NCBI GenBank assembly: GCA_017454485.1
Contig: JAFTCX010000064.1
Span: 1 to 51,241, forward strand
From: Clostridia bacterium
Lineage (GTDB): Bacteria > Bacillota > Clostridia > Oscillospirales > Acutalibacteraceae
Direction of reading: 5' to 3'
DNA: 51,241 nucleotides
Under the pieces are notes generated by a model that saw only the letters and a program-made list of their open reading frames with translations, searched no databases and was not told the origin of the DNA. The translations under genes and the position numbers were made by a program. Shown here one piece after another: positions 15,877 through 24,558 of the stretch; position 1 is the first letter of the stretch; every line of letters starts with the position of its first letter.

Positions 15877-17065
15877 AATGATCTTCTCCTTTGTTTCCCT
15901 GCTTTTTATGCATATAAATTTGAACGGCGAGCACCAGCACAGCGAAAAAGAGCACTGTGAGCACTTTGCCGGTTGTGATCTGAAGGGCACCTTTGCGCGT
16001 TTCGTTTTCTCCGCGCAGCACCCGGGACGCCAACGCGTTTTGCAGCGCGGAAAGCGCCGACTGGCGCGCCGAAAGCGAAGCGTTTTCGCCTTTTGCCCCC
16101 TCCCCTGCCGCGATTGCGCTTGAAAGCGCTTTGGCGCTTTGTGCGCTCAAAGCGGAAAGGTCGGTCTGCTTTGCGGTTTCCATCGCAGAGAGCAGCGCCG
16201 GTTTTGTTTCTTTTTGCTGAGCGATATAGGCGCAAAGGCTGCGGATGTTTCCCGTTTCGATTACGGAGAAACCCCGGGAGATCATGTCGTCCCAGCCGGT
16301 CACGCTGTCGTCGCGCTGTCCGCACAGCTCCTTGCTTGTCATATTCACCATCGCGCGGCAGTTGCCGTTGGTTGAAAAGCGGTCGGCTGTGAATTTTTGA
16401 AAGCTGACGCAGAAATAGTTTTTGTTTTGATATTGCACCATCGGCAGCCCCGCCGCCGAAAGACGCTTTAAAAACGCATCGGCATTCATGACCACGTTGC
16501 CGCGATAGACGCCGAGCAAACGGATGTCGGGGTTCTCCTCCACGAAAGAAACGATCGTCTTTGCCGGCAACGCAACACGCGGAAAAACGGCGTTTGTCAG
16601 CGCGTGTTCACGCAGATAACCGCACAGCGCATCCAGCGCGGAAACGTCAAAATCGACAATCAGTCCGGCGCTGCCGTCAAGGGACGCGGCCACTGCGTCG
16701 AGCGTCGGCACAAGCTGTGAAGATGAGGCGCCGAACAGCGCGATCTGCATCTGTAAAAGGGTCTGCGTTTCATTCACAAGCGCCTTTTGTGCGTCCGTCA
16801 ACAACACAAACTGCCCGTCCGCCGTTTTTGTTACGGCAACGGAAACAAGATCTGCACCCGCTTCGGCGGCGGCAAGAATCGCTTCCGGCGTGTTGGGCGT
16901 GTGCGCGGTTGTTTCGCCGCGATATGCCACGGCGAGCAGACCGCCCTGCGGCTTCGTCACATCGGCAGCGTGCGCCGTGAACAAAACACCGAAAAGCACG
17001 GCGCAAAACAGCAGCAGCGCCATGCAGTTTTTGAAACCGGATGAAAACACAGAATACTTTCTCAT
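15854..17065 (-). CDS. secreted, membrane-tethered GDPD-like pseudoenzyme
   Basis: A 403-residue protein with a signal peptide (about 1-33, ending TAHA), a ~230-residue TIM-barrel-like region resembling glycerophosphodiester phosphodiesterases, a helical Ala/Ser-rich stalk (about 280-360) and a C-terminal membrane helix (about 363-383) with a short basic tail. The GDPD pattern is recognisable but the catalytic residues are gone. HRG has become YRG (AVAYRGETT), the ENT loop is PNT, and the metal-binding E-x-D reads SVAVTK before TADGQFVLLTDA. It is therefore probably a non-catalytic binding protein outside the membrane. No Shine-Dalgarno precedes ATG 17065, and a promoter ends 9 bases before it, so the mRNA may be leaderless. 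Confidence 0.7.
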   Translation of the reverse strand: MRKYSVFSSGFKNCMALLLFCAVLFGVLFTAHAADVTKPQGGLLAVAYRGETTAHTPNTPEAILAAAEAGADLVSVAVTKTADGQFVLLTDAQKALVNETQTLLQMQIALFGASSSQLVPTLDAVAASLDGSAGLIVDFDVSALDALCGYLREHALTNAVFPRVALPAKTIVSFVEENPDIRLLGVYRGNVVMNADAFLKRLSAAGLPMVQYQNKNYFCVSFQKFTADRFSTNGNCRAMVNMTSKELCGQRDDSVTGWDDMISRGFSVIETGNIRSLCAYIAQQKETKPALLSAMETAKQTDLSALSAQSAKALSSAIAAGEGAKGENASLSARQSALSALQNALASRVLRGENETRKGALQITTGKVLTVLFFAVLVLAVQIYMHKKQGNKGEDHYAEKEYH

Positions 17066-17073
17066 AATAGAGT

Positions 17074-17102
17074 TATTATAACACGAACGCCCCCGCTTTA
17101 CA
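17074..17102 (-). promoter_or_regulatory. promoter giving a possibly leaderless mRNA
   Basis: Minus strand TTGTAA (17097-17102), 17-base spacer, TATAAT (17074-17079). The ATG at 17065 begins only 9 bases after the -10 box, so transcription would start at or within 1-3 bases of the start codon. Confidence 0.6.
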
Positions 17103-17124
17103 AGCGAAGGCGATAAAATTCGGC

Positions 17125-19512
17125 TTATCTGCCAAAAACGCGCTTGGCAAAATGTACACTTTGCATGGCGTCTTTGGCGTAATAGGTGGCGCCGATCAAA
17201 TCGGCATAATCCTGCGTGAGCACCGCGCCGCCGACGAGTGTTTGCACCTGCGGCGCCCGTTCGCGCAGCAGCGCCACTGTTTCCTGCATGGAATCCAGCG
17301 TTGTTGTCATCAGCGCCGAAAGCCCCACCAGGCGCACATCATATTGCAGCGCCGCTTCCAGTACCTTTTGCGGCGGCACATCCTTGCCGAGATCGAGCAC
17401 CTCAAAGCCGTAGCTTTGCAGCAGCACCTTGACGATGTTTTTGCCGATATCGTGGATGTCGCCCTGCACGGTGGCAAGCAGCACGCGGTCCCTGCTTTCT
17501 TCGCTTTGCGGCAGTTTTTGCGCCGCAACGGAAAACGCGGCGTTTGCGCTTTCTGCGCTCATGAGCAATTGCGGCAGGAACAGAACGCCCTTTTCAAAGC
17601 GTTCGCCGACCAGATTCAGCGCCGGAATGATCTGCGTTTCAATCACCTGCAGCGCGTCTTCTTTTTCCAGCAGCTCCTGCGCCGCAGCGGCAGCCTTCGC
17701 GGAAAGCCCCTTCACAATGGCATACATCAGCTCCGGCAGCTCGTCTTTTTTCTGTGTCTGCGGTGCGGCGGACGCCGAAACGGCAGCGCGCGGATGCGCC
17801 GCAGCAAACGCGATGTAATCCTCGCAGTGCGCATCGTTTCCCGCAAGCATCACACAGGCACGCAAGGTGCGCATGATCTCGTCGCTGCAGGGGTTGAGGA
17901 TCGCGCAGTCCAGCCCGTTTTCCAGCGCCATCGCCAAAAACGCGGCTGTCACCGCCGGACGGTCCGGCAGCGCAAAGGAGATGTTCGACACGCCGAGACA
18001 GGTCTTGACGCCCATTCTTTTAATCAGCCGGATCGCATCGAGCGTCACACGGCCGGCGTTGTCGTCGGAGGAGACCGCCATACACAGCGGGTCCACGATG
18101 ATGTCTTTTTTATCGATACCGTAGCGTGCGGCCTCGTCAATGATTGTTTTGGCAAGCGCACAGCGGCCCTCGGCGGTTGCGGGAATGCCGTCTTCGCCGA
18201 TCGTCAGCGCAATGACCGCGCCGCCGTATTTTTGCATCAGCGGAAACACGGTATCCATGCTCTTTTGCTTGGCGTTGACCGAATTGATCAGCGGCTTGCC
18301 GTTATAGATGCGCAGCGCCTGTTCGAGTGCGGACGCCCGCACGGTATCGATCTGCAGCGGCAGGTTCAGCACGCTTTGCAGCTCCTTCACGGTTTTGACC
18401 AGCGTGGCGGTCTCGTCGATCTCCGCAAGGCCGACGTTCACATCGAGCACCTCGGCGCCGCTTTCCTGCTGGGCAATGCCCTCGCGCACAAGGTAATCGA
18501 GATCGCCGCGCCGCAGCGCGTCCTTGAGCTTGGGCTTGCCGGTGGGATTGATCCGCTCGCCGATCACGACCGCTTTTTTGCCGAAGGTCACGGCGTGCGT
18601 ATAGGAGGAGATGACCGTGGTTTCTTTTTTTTGCGGCGCAGAAAAAGGCACATCCGCCGTCTTTTGCAAAAGCAGACGGATAAACTCCGGCGTTGTGCCG
18701 CAGCAGCCGCCGAGCGCCTGCACGCCGAGCTGCGCGATTTCACGCATGATGAGCGAAAACGCTTGAGCGTCCACGTCGAACACCGTGTGTCCGTTTTCCA
18801 CCCGCGGCACCCCGGCGTTCGGGTTGATGATGACCGGCAGCGACGCGTGCTCCAGATATTGCCGCGCGATATCGACCATCTGCTGCGGGCCGAGCGAGCA
18901 GTTTGCGCCAAGCGCCTGCACGCCGAGCGATTCCAGCGTTGCAACCACAGACGCCACGTTTGCGCCGGTGAGCAGATGCCCCGTTTCGTCATAAGCGTTT
19001 GTCACAAACACCGGCAGTGTGGAATTCTCCTTTGCGGCAAGCACAGCGGCCTTCGTCTCATAAAGATCGCTCATCGTTTCGATCAAAATCAGATCAAAGC
19101 CGCATGTTTCGGCAATGCGCACGCTTTTTGCAAAGCATTCCACCGCCTGTTCAAACGGAAAATCGCCGAGCGGCTCGAGCATTTTGCCCAGCGGACCCAT
19201 GTCAAAGGCGAGGTAAACGCTGCTTCTCTCGCCGTCAAAAAGCGCTTTCGCCTCCTGCATGGCGGCGAAGGCGGCGGGGATCATCGTTTCGAGGTTGTCA
19301 AATTTCAGACAGTTTGCGCCGAAGGTGTTGGAGGTGATGACGTTTGCCCCGGCGTTCATATAGGCAAGATGGATGTCGCGCAGCACATCCGGGTGCGTCA
19401 GATTCCAGTTTTCCGGCATTTCACCGCTCGGAAGACCCGCTTTTTGCAAAAGCGTGCCTATACCGCCGTCAAAATACGTGCGGCGTTTGTAAATGCGTTC
19501 AGTGAGTTTCAT
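17125..19512 (-). CDS. metH: cobalamin-dependent methionine synthase (lacking the activation domain)
   Basis: A 795-residue MetH transferring a methyl group from methyltetrahydrofolate via cobalamin to homocysteine. Domain order: homocysteine-binding domain (about 1-300; zinc ligands in GANC and GGCCGTT), pterin-binding domain (about 320-580; GERINPTGKPKLKDA and DVNVGLAEID), cap (about 595-680) and B12-binding domain with the axial His in DIHDIGKNIV (about residue 695). The SAM-dependent reactivation domain is absent from this chain and is encoded by the overlapping upstream gene. ATG 19512 follows GAGGG and overlaps that gene by 14 bp, indicating tight coupling. Last gene of the C1/methionine operon. 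Confidence 0.96.
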   Translation of the reverse strand: MKLTERIYKRRTYFDGGIGTLLQKAGLPSGEMPENWNLTHPDVLRDIHLAYMNAGANVITSNTFGANCLKFDNLETMIPAAFAAMQEAKALFDGERSSVYLAFDMGPLGKMLEPLGDFPFEQAVECFAKSVRIAETCGFDLILIETMSDLYETKAAVLAAKENSTLPVFVTNAYDETGHLLTGANVASVVATLESLGVQALGANCSLGPQQMVDIARQYLEHASLPVIINPNAGVPRVENGHTVFDVDAQAFSLIMREIAQLGVQALGGCCGTTPEFIRLLLQKTADVPFSAPQKKETTVISSYTHAVTFGKKAVVIGERINPTGKPKLKDALRRGDLDYLVREGIAQQESGAEVLDVNVGLAEIDETATLVKTVKELQSVLNLPLQIDTVRASALEQALRIYNGKPLINSVNAKQKSMDTVFPLMQKYGGAVIALTIGEDGIPATAEGRCALAKTIIDEAARYGIDKKDIIVDPLCMAVSSDDNAGRVTLDAIRLIKRMGVKTCLGVSNISFALPDRPAVTAAFLAMALENGLDCAILNPCSDEIMRTLRACVMLAGNDAHCEDYIAFAAAHPRAAVSASAAPQTQKKDELPELMYAIVKGLSAKAAAAAQELLEKEDALQVIETQIIPALNLVGERFEKGVLFLPQLLMSAESANAAFSVAAQKLPQSEESRDRVLLATVQGDIHDIGKNIVKVLLQSYGFEVLDLGKDVPPQKVLEAALQYDVRLVGLSALMTTTLDSMQETVALLRERAPQVQTLVGGAVLTQDYADLIGATYYAKDAMQSVHFAKRVFGR

Positions 19513-20110
19513 CTTCGTCCCTCCTGATGCCGATAACGGCGGTGACGGATTTGACCGGCGACATGAAAAACGTTTCGGAAAGCGTGATGCCGAGCTTGCG
19601 CTGCGCGTCCAAAAACTGCAGCAGATCGGCCTGATGGCGCAGCGCCACGCCGCCGTAGCCCGGCGAAAAGCGCGGACAGGTCTGCCGCCCTTGCGAGAGC
19701 GCTTCATTCACTTCGTTGCACCAGCCCTCCACTGCGGCGGATGCCAGCGCATCGAACACCGCCGCTTTCGCCGGGTCGGTCTTTTGCAGACGCAGCATGG
19801 CACGATCCACCCCGGCGCCGAGCGTTGCGGCAAACACAAACGCTTTTTTGCAGCCGGAAAGGTTCTTGGCCAGCGCAGCGCTTTCCACCTTACAAAAGGA
19901 AAACGTCACCAGCGCTTCATCGCTTTGAACCGGCGACGTTCTCCAAACCGCTCTCGGGGCGGCAACCGCACGCAGTTCGCGCTCACAAACGTCAAACAGC
20001 GCTTCGGCGTCCGGCGCAAGCACGCCGCGATAGCCGAGATAGCGTGCCGCTTCCCGGCGGTTGATGCGGATCGTCTGCGCGTTGCCGACAGACAGAAAGA
20101 CCTCGCTCAT
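19499..20110 (-). CDS. methionine synthase activation domain protein
   Basis: A 203-residue stand-alone version of the MetH reactivation domain (Met_synt_B12 family). It binds S-adenosylmethionine and supports reductive methylation of cob(II)alamin. The SAM-binding motif R-x-S-P-G-Y is seen in CPRFSPGYGG (about 149-158), and the conserved MSPVKSVTAVIGI segment closes the domain. In many Clostridia MetH is split in this way. It overlaps metF by 4 bp and metH by 14 bp, so the two MetH parts are made together and probably assemble. Confidence 0.9.
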   Translation of the reverse strand: MSEVFLSVGNAQTIRINRREAARYLGYRGVLAPDAEALFDVCERELRAVAAPRAVWRTSPVQSDEALVTFSFCKVESAALAKNLSGCKKAFVFAATLGAGVDRAMLRLQKTDPAKAAVFDALASAAVEGWCNEVNEALSQGRQTCPRFSPGYGGVALRHQADLLQFLDAQRKLGITLSETFFMSPVKSVTAVIGIRRDEDETH

Positions 20111-20964
20111 CGCAGCAGCTCGCTGACGTTTTGCAAAATTGCCTCTGCCACGTCGGGTTTGTTCATCGAATAAATATGAACGGCGTTCACGCCGTTGGCG
20201 TAAAGATCAATGATCTGCTGTGTGGCATAGGCGATGCCGGCCTGCTTCATCTGCTTCGGGTCATTTCCATATTTATCGACGATGCGGCAGAAACGCTGCG
20301 GCAGCGCCGCGCCGGAGATGCGGCAGATGCGCTTGATGGAGCTTGGATTCGTCACCGGCATGATGCCGGCGACCACCGGCACCTGGATGCCGGCTTCGCG
20401 GATGCGGTAGAGAAAATTATAAAGAATATCGTTGTCGAAAAACATCTGCGTTGTGAAAAATTGACACCCCGCGTCCTGCTTTTCCTTGAGATGACGCACA
20501 TCATCAAAGCTGTTGTCGCTTTCCGGGTGCGTTTCCGGGTAGCAGGCGCCGCCGATGCAAAACGAACCGTCCGCCGCAACCTCGGCAACCAGCTCGCTGG
20601 CATAGTGATAATCGGTCTCATGATGATCCGGCACACGGTCGCCGCGCAGCGCCATGATGTTTTCGATCCCGTAATCCTTGAGCGTCTGCATCTGGCGGTG
20701 CACCTGCGCCTTTGTGGAATTGATGCAGGTCAGATGCGCGAGCACGGGCACGCCGGTCAGATTCTGCACATCGGCAGACAGCGCCGCCGTATAATCGGAG
20801 GTGCCGCCGCCGGCGCCGTAGGTCACGCTCATGAACGCAGGCTTCAACGCCGCGATGTTCATGGCGGCGTTGAATACGGTGTCGATCTTGTCCGTTGTTT
20901 TCGGCGGAAAGACTTCAAAGGAAAGCGTCGGCTTTCCGCTTTTCAGCAAATCTATGATTTTCAT
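20107..20964 (-). CDS. metF: methylenetetrahydrofolate reductase
   Basis: A 285-residue FAD-dependent reductase producing 5-methyl-THF for MetH. Family motifs: FEVFPPKT near the N-terminus (catalytic Glu), AFMSVTYGAGGGTSD, HLTCINST, NIMALRGDRV and the flavin/folate site FFTTQMFFDN. Its length is the short bacterial type without the eukaryotic regulatory domain. The ATG follows AGGTGATC. It lies directly upstream of the activation-domain and metH genes, so the operon makes the methyl donor, the synthase and its reactivation partner from one transcript. Confidence 0.97.
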   Translation of the reverse strand: MKIIDLLKSGKPTLSFEVFPPKTTDKIDTVFNAAMNIAALKPAFMSVTYGAGGGTSDYTAALSADVQNLTGVPVLAHLTCINSTKAQVHRQMQTLKDYGIENIMALRGDRVPDHHETDYHYASELVAEVAADGSFCIGGACYPETHPESDNSFDDVRHLKEKQDAGCQFFTTQMFFDNDILYNFLYRIREAGIQVPVVAGIMPVTNPSSIKRICRISGAALPQRFCRIVDKYGNDPKQMKQAGIAYATQQIIDLYANGVNAVHIYSMNKPDVAEAILQNVSELLR

Positions 20965-20972
20965 ACGATCAC

Positions 20973-22334
20973 CTAATTTTTCAAGCTGTGCATCGGCGCC
21001 GGAATGCGGCCGCCGCGGGAGATGAAGGTTTCGGCGGAAAAGGGATGCACATCCATGACAGGCGCAGAACCGAGCAGACCGCCGAATTCCACCACATCGC
21101 CGACCGTTTTTCCCGGTGCCGGAATGACGCGCACCGCCGTTGTTTTGCAGTTGACCACGCCGACCGCCGCCTCGTCTGCAATGATGGCAGACAGCGTCGC
21201 CGCGCTTGTGCTGCCCGGCACAGCGATCATGTCAAGCCCCACGGAGCACACGCAGGTCATCGCTTCGAGCTTATCAAGCGACAGCGCGCCCATTTGCGCC
21301 GCCTCGATCATGCCCTCGTCCTCGCTGACGGGGATGAAAGCGCCGGAAAGGCCGCCGACATGGCTGCTGGCCATCACGCCGCCCTTTTTGACCGCGTCGT
21401 TGAGCAGGGCAAGTGCCGCCGTTGTGCCGTGCGTGCCGCAGTGCGCAAGACCCATTTCCTCCAGAATGCGCGCCACGGAATCGCCCTTTGCAGGCGTCGG
21501 CGCAAGAGAAAGATCGACGATTCCGAACGGGACGCCCAGCCGTTCCGAGGCTTCCTTGGCAACAAGCTGACCCATGCGGGTGATTTTGAAGGCTGTTTGC
21601 TTGATCGTTTCCGCCACAACATCGAACGGCTGCCCCTTGCAGCTTTGCAGAGCATGATAAACAACGCCCGGGCCGGAAACGCCGACATTGATCACGCACT
21701 CGCCTTCTCCAACGCCGTGGAACGCGCCCGCCATAAAGGGATTGTCCTCCACAGCATTCGCAAACACAACCAGCTTTGCGCAGCCGAAGCCGCCGGCGTC
21801 CCTTGTGCGGTCGGCCGTCTGCTTGATGATCTCACCCATGCGCGCAACAGCGTCCATGTTGATGCCGGCCTTTGTGGAGGCCACGCAAACGGAAGAACAT
21901 ACGCGCTCCGTTGCCGCCAGCGCAGACGGGATCGACGCGATCAGCTTTTTGTCGCTTTCGGAAAAGCCCTTTTGCACCAGGGCGGAAAAGCCACCAATAA
22001 AATTCACGCCGCAGTCCTTCGCCGCCCTGTCCATCGCCAGCGCAATGGGCGTATAGTCGTCCGCCGTGCAGGCAGCGGCAACCAGCGAGATCGGCGTGAC
22101 GGAGATGCGCTTGTTGACGATGGGGATGCCGAATTCGGTTTCGATCTGCTCCCCGACCGCCACCAGACGCCGCGCCTTTTGCATGATTTTTGCATACACC
22201 TTCTCGGCGCAGCGCTGCACATCCGCGTCGGCGCAGTCCAGCAGAGAGATACCCATGGTGATCGTGCGCACATCGAGGTGCTGCTTGTCGATCATGTCCT
22301 GGGTGCTGACGATATCTTGCATATTATACAGCAT
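20973..22334 (-). CDS. DUF711/PFL family protein (UPF0210)
   Basis: A 453-residue protein of the UPF0210/DUF711 family. Visible signatures are [14 protein letters not shown] at the N-terminus, [15 protein letters not shown], the long conserved block [23 protein letters not shown] (about 222-244) and [23 protein letters not shown]. Structures of this family relate to the pyruvate-formate-lyase fold, but the chemistry is not established. The pairing with a short ACT-domain gene just upstream, 9 bp away, is highly conserved in Firmicutes. Here the pair leads the methionine/C1 operon, which hints at a metabolic-sensing role. Confidence 0.92.
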   Translation of the reverse strand: MLYNMQDIVSTQDMIDKQHLDVRTITMGISLLDCADADVQRCAEKVYAKIMQKARRLVAVGEQIETEFGIPIVNKRISVTPISLVAAACTADDYTPIALAMDRAAKDCGVNFIGGFSALVQKGFSESDKKLIASIPSALAATERVCSSVCVASTKAGINMDAVARMGEIIKQTADRTRDAGGFGCAKLVVFANAVEDNPFMAGAFHGVGEGECVINVGVSGPGVVYHALQSCKGQPFDVVAETIKQTAFKITRMGQLVAKEASERLGVPFGIVDLSLAPTPAKGDSVARILEEMGLAHCGTHGTTAALALLNDAVKKGGVMASSHVGGLSGAFIPVSEDEGMIEAAQMGALSLDKLEAMTCVCSVGLDMIAVPGSTSAATLSAIIADEAAVGVVNCKTTAVRVIPAPGKTVGDVVEFGGLLGSAPVMDVHPFSAETFISRGGRIPAPMHSLKN

Positions 22335-22343
22335 GGCGTCACC

Positions 22344-22613
22344 TCAGACTCGGTGCATCCGCGTGAAAATATCTTCGCGCTGGATGCGCACAACCAACCC
22401 CATCGATTCCCCGATGGCCGCAAGTGTGTCGCTCAGCTCGGAAAAGCCGAGCTTGCTTTTTTCCAGCTCCACCAGCATCGCCATGGTAAAGAACTCCTGC
22501 ATAACGGTCTGGCTGATATCAAGAATGTTGACGTCGTTTTCCGCAAGGCAGGTGCAAACACGGGCAATGATGCCGGTGGTGTCCTTGCCGGTCACGGTGA
22601 TTATGGCACGCAT
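22344..22613 (-). CDS. ACT domain protein (UPF0237)
   Basis: An 89-residue single ACT domain (RAIITVTGKDTTGIIARVC, then VNILDISQTVMQEFFTMAMLVE). Family members bind small ligands, usually amino acids, but the ligand here is unknown. GGAGG lies upstream of the ATG. It is the first gene of the operon with the DUF711 gene, metF, the activation protein and metH. Confidence 0.93.
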   Translation of the reverse strand: MRAIITVTGKDTTGIIARVCTCLAENDVNILDISQTVMQEFFTMAMLVELEKSKLGFSELSDTLAAIGESMGLVVRIQREDIFTRMHRV

Positions 22614-22648
22614 GGGACCACTCCTCCAAAAGAAAGTCTATCTCTTTT

Positions 22649-22676
22649 ATTATAAAGCATCGGCAAAATTTGTCAA
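22649..22676 (-). promoter_or_regulatory. sigma-A promoter of the ACT-DUF711-metF-metH operon
   Basis: Minus strand TTGACA (22671-22676), 16-base spacer, TATAAT (22649-22654). The 5' leader is only about 30 nt, so there is no room for a SAM riboswitch or T-box, which would be common for methionine genes. Confidence 0.75.
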
Positions 22677-22691
22677 GAGCTCGGGGCATAG

Positions 22692-22717
22692 AAAAAGTGC
22701 CCGCCGAAGCGAGCACT
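22692..22717 (-). terminator. terminator of the secreted orphan gene
   Basis: Minus-strand hairpin AGTGCTCGC-TTCG-GCGGGCACT followed by TTTTT, 16 bp past the stop codon at 22733. Confidence 0.85.
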
Positions 22718-22732
22718 TTGGGTTTTGGGTTC

Positions 22733-24274
22733 TTAGAACTTGAAGATGCTGAACAAGCTCTTGAAGAAGTCGCTGAGGGACTTGAACAGGTTGGAGAAGA
22801 TGCTGCCGAAGCCGCCGCTGCTGGAGCTGGAGCTGCCGCCCTTGGAGCTGCCGTCACCGACAACATAGTTCGGATATCTCACATAGATGCCCGGTTCAAG
22901 CGCGATGACAACCTTCACGAATTCGCCGATGTCGGTGTCGTCAGCCGCATACAGAGCAACGCTGTCGTTGACAACTTCTGTCGGAGTCGCACTGATGATC
23001 TTGCCGACGATCTGGTTGTTGGCATTGATCGCAACCGCGTTCTTGCCCTTTTCGATGGAGAAATATGTGCCATAGGTCTTCACGACGCCTTCGGTGTCGA
23101 TAACCATACGCCATGCATGAGACTTCGCATACATCACAGCAGCGTCTTTGATGACAGCGTTCATTTCCTCAGTGTTGGACCACCAACCGGTCGTGTCGCC
23201 GATCTTGTTCCAGGTGCTGGAGGACTTAGCCTGTGCAAGCTTCTTGACAAGGAATTCACCGCTCTCACGCATCACAGCAAGAGCATGGATCGCGAAGTCC
23301 CAAGCGCGCTCGTCAGCTTTTTCTTTGGTCTCGGCTTCGTCCGCGTCCAGAGCTTCCGCCTTCTTCGGCATCAGCAGAGCGCCGGCTTTCGCAGTGGCGA
23401 CATAGGGAGGAACGCAGTCTTCGATTTCAACAAGCTCAGCAAGAGAGGTCATGTATTCATAGAGGTTCTGGGTGTTGAACACTTTCTTGCCGATGGTGCC
23501 GGACAGATGATACACAGTGTCGATGACAGCAGTGATCGTGTTGGTCTTCATCGCAGCGGAGATACCGGTCTCGATGCCGTCGATCGCAGCTTCTGTGACA
23601 AGCTCAGCGATGATGCGGTTACGGGACTGCTCAAAGGTTTCGCTCATCATACCCTTGATGTTGCGGGCAGCGTTCTTGATGGTGTCTGCATGGTCGCCGC
23701 TCACGTTGGCAATGATGTAGTCGAGCAGTTCTGCATAGTAGATGCTGGCAGACTGGATGGAGAGCACTCTTGCATAAGCTTCCACGTATTTCTTATAGAA
23801 ATCGTTTGCCATGGTGCCGAAGTTGATGACGTTTTTCAGCACGTTCATCGCGGTGCCCCACTCGCTGCTGTTGGCAAGGTCAAGCACTTTTGTGAAGCTG
23901 TCGATCTTCTCAGCGATCTCGGCGCCCTTCTGCACTTTGGAGAGGATGTCAAGAATCTTTTCAAAGGTCTTGTTGTGATATTCTGCTTCAACCTTCTCAA
24001 TGAGATTCATCAAGATGCCTTCGGCATATTTCACGTCTACATTGTCTGTGAAAGCGTTGCGCCAGGCGTCATCATAGGTTGCAAAAACGCCCATTGCAAT
24101 TCTTTCCGACTTGAATTCGTTGTTTTCTTTGACATAGCTGATGTGACGATAAAGGCTGGCGTTTTCAATGTCAGCAACGATCGCGTCAGTCGGGTCTACC
24201 TTTGCAAAAGCGGCAAAAGGAACGACACTCAGCAGCATCAAAGATGCGAGCAGGATTGCGAGTACTTTTTTCAT
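22733..24274 (-). CDS. large secreted protein of unknown function with amphipathic C-terminus
   Basis: A 513-residue protein with a clean signal peptide (MKKVLAILLASLMLL..., cleavage after FAAFA, about residue 24). The mature part is predicted largely helical, with many Lys/Glu/Ala heptad-like stretches, no Cys cluster, and a segment resembling colicin- or toxin-like helical bundles only in composition. It ends with a Ser/Gly linker (about 478-490) and a 25-residue amphipathic tail in which Phe recurs every 3-4 positions (FGSIFSNLF then SLSDFFKSLF). The tail could insert into or associate with membrane or wall. Codon usage is even and typical of a highly expressed gene. It is monocistronic with its own promoter and terminator. 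I do not recognise the family. Confidence 0.8.
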   Translation of the reverse strand: MKKVLAILLASLMLLSVVPFAAFAKVDPTDAIVADIENASLYRHISYVKENNEFKSERIAMGVFATYDDAWRNAFTDNVDVKYAEGILMNLIEKVEAEYHNKTFEKILDILSKVQKGAEIAEKIDSFTKVLDLANSSEWGTAMNVLKNVINFGTMANDFYKKYVEAYARVLSIQSASIYYAELLDYIIANVSGDHADTIKNAARNIKGMMSETFEQSRNRIIAELVTEAAIDGIETGISAAMKTNTITAVIDTVYHLSGTIGKKVFNTQNLYEYMTSLAELVEIEDCVPPYVATAKAGALLMPKKAEALDADEAETKEKADERAWDFAIHALAVMRESGEFLVKKLAQAKSSSTWNKIGDTTGWWSNTEEMNAVIKDAAVMYAKSHAWRMVIDTEGVVKTYGTYFSIEKGKNAVAINANNQIVGKIISATPTEVVNDSVALYAADDTDIGEFVKVVIALEPGIYVRYPNYVVGDGSSKGGSSSSSSGGFGSIFSNLFKSLSDFFKSLFSIFKF

Positions 24275-24321
24275 GGGTATCTCCTTCTTTCATTTAAATA
24301 TTTAGGTTTTATCCTAAGATG

Positions 24322-24350
24322 ATTATATGTCAAACGTGAACAAAAGTCAA
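24322..24350 (-). promoter_or_regulatory. promoter of the secreted orphan gene
   Basis: Minus strand TTGACT (24345-24350), 17-base spacer, TATAAT (24322-24327); GAAGGAG precedes the ATG. A second TTGACA lies inside the spacer too close to the -10 box to be used. The rest of 24351-24483 shows no gene. Confidence 0.75.
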
Positions 24351-24483
24351 ATGATTTATTAAAAATTATTCAGATTCGTGAAAACTGCACAAGCCATCAG
24401 AACAAAACTCCACAAAAATGCACGAATATGTTTTTCTTTTTTGTGAAAAAATGAATCTCATACCCGTCTCAGAACAGCAGGGC

Positions 24484-24519
24484 GAAAAAGCAACGGCGGC
24501 ACCGCAGAAAGTGCCGCCG
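24484..24519 (-). terminator. terminator of the malic enzyme gene
   Basis: Minus-strand stem CGGCGGCAC/GTGCCGCCG with an 8-base loop, followed by TTGCTTTTT. Confidence 0.8.
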
Positions 24520-24558
24520 AAAAAGGCTTTAAAATGAAGATCAAAATGGAGAATCCGC

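Noticed and set aside
17152-19527. 791-codon plus-strand frame opposite metH
   Set aside because: Antisense shadow; metH is unambiguous and the frame has no start signals.
24275-24558. Small gene in the 284-bp gap between the secreted orphan and malic enzyme
   Set aside because: Only a promoter, AT-rich filler and a terminator are seen; short frames lack ribosome sites.
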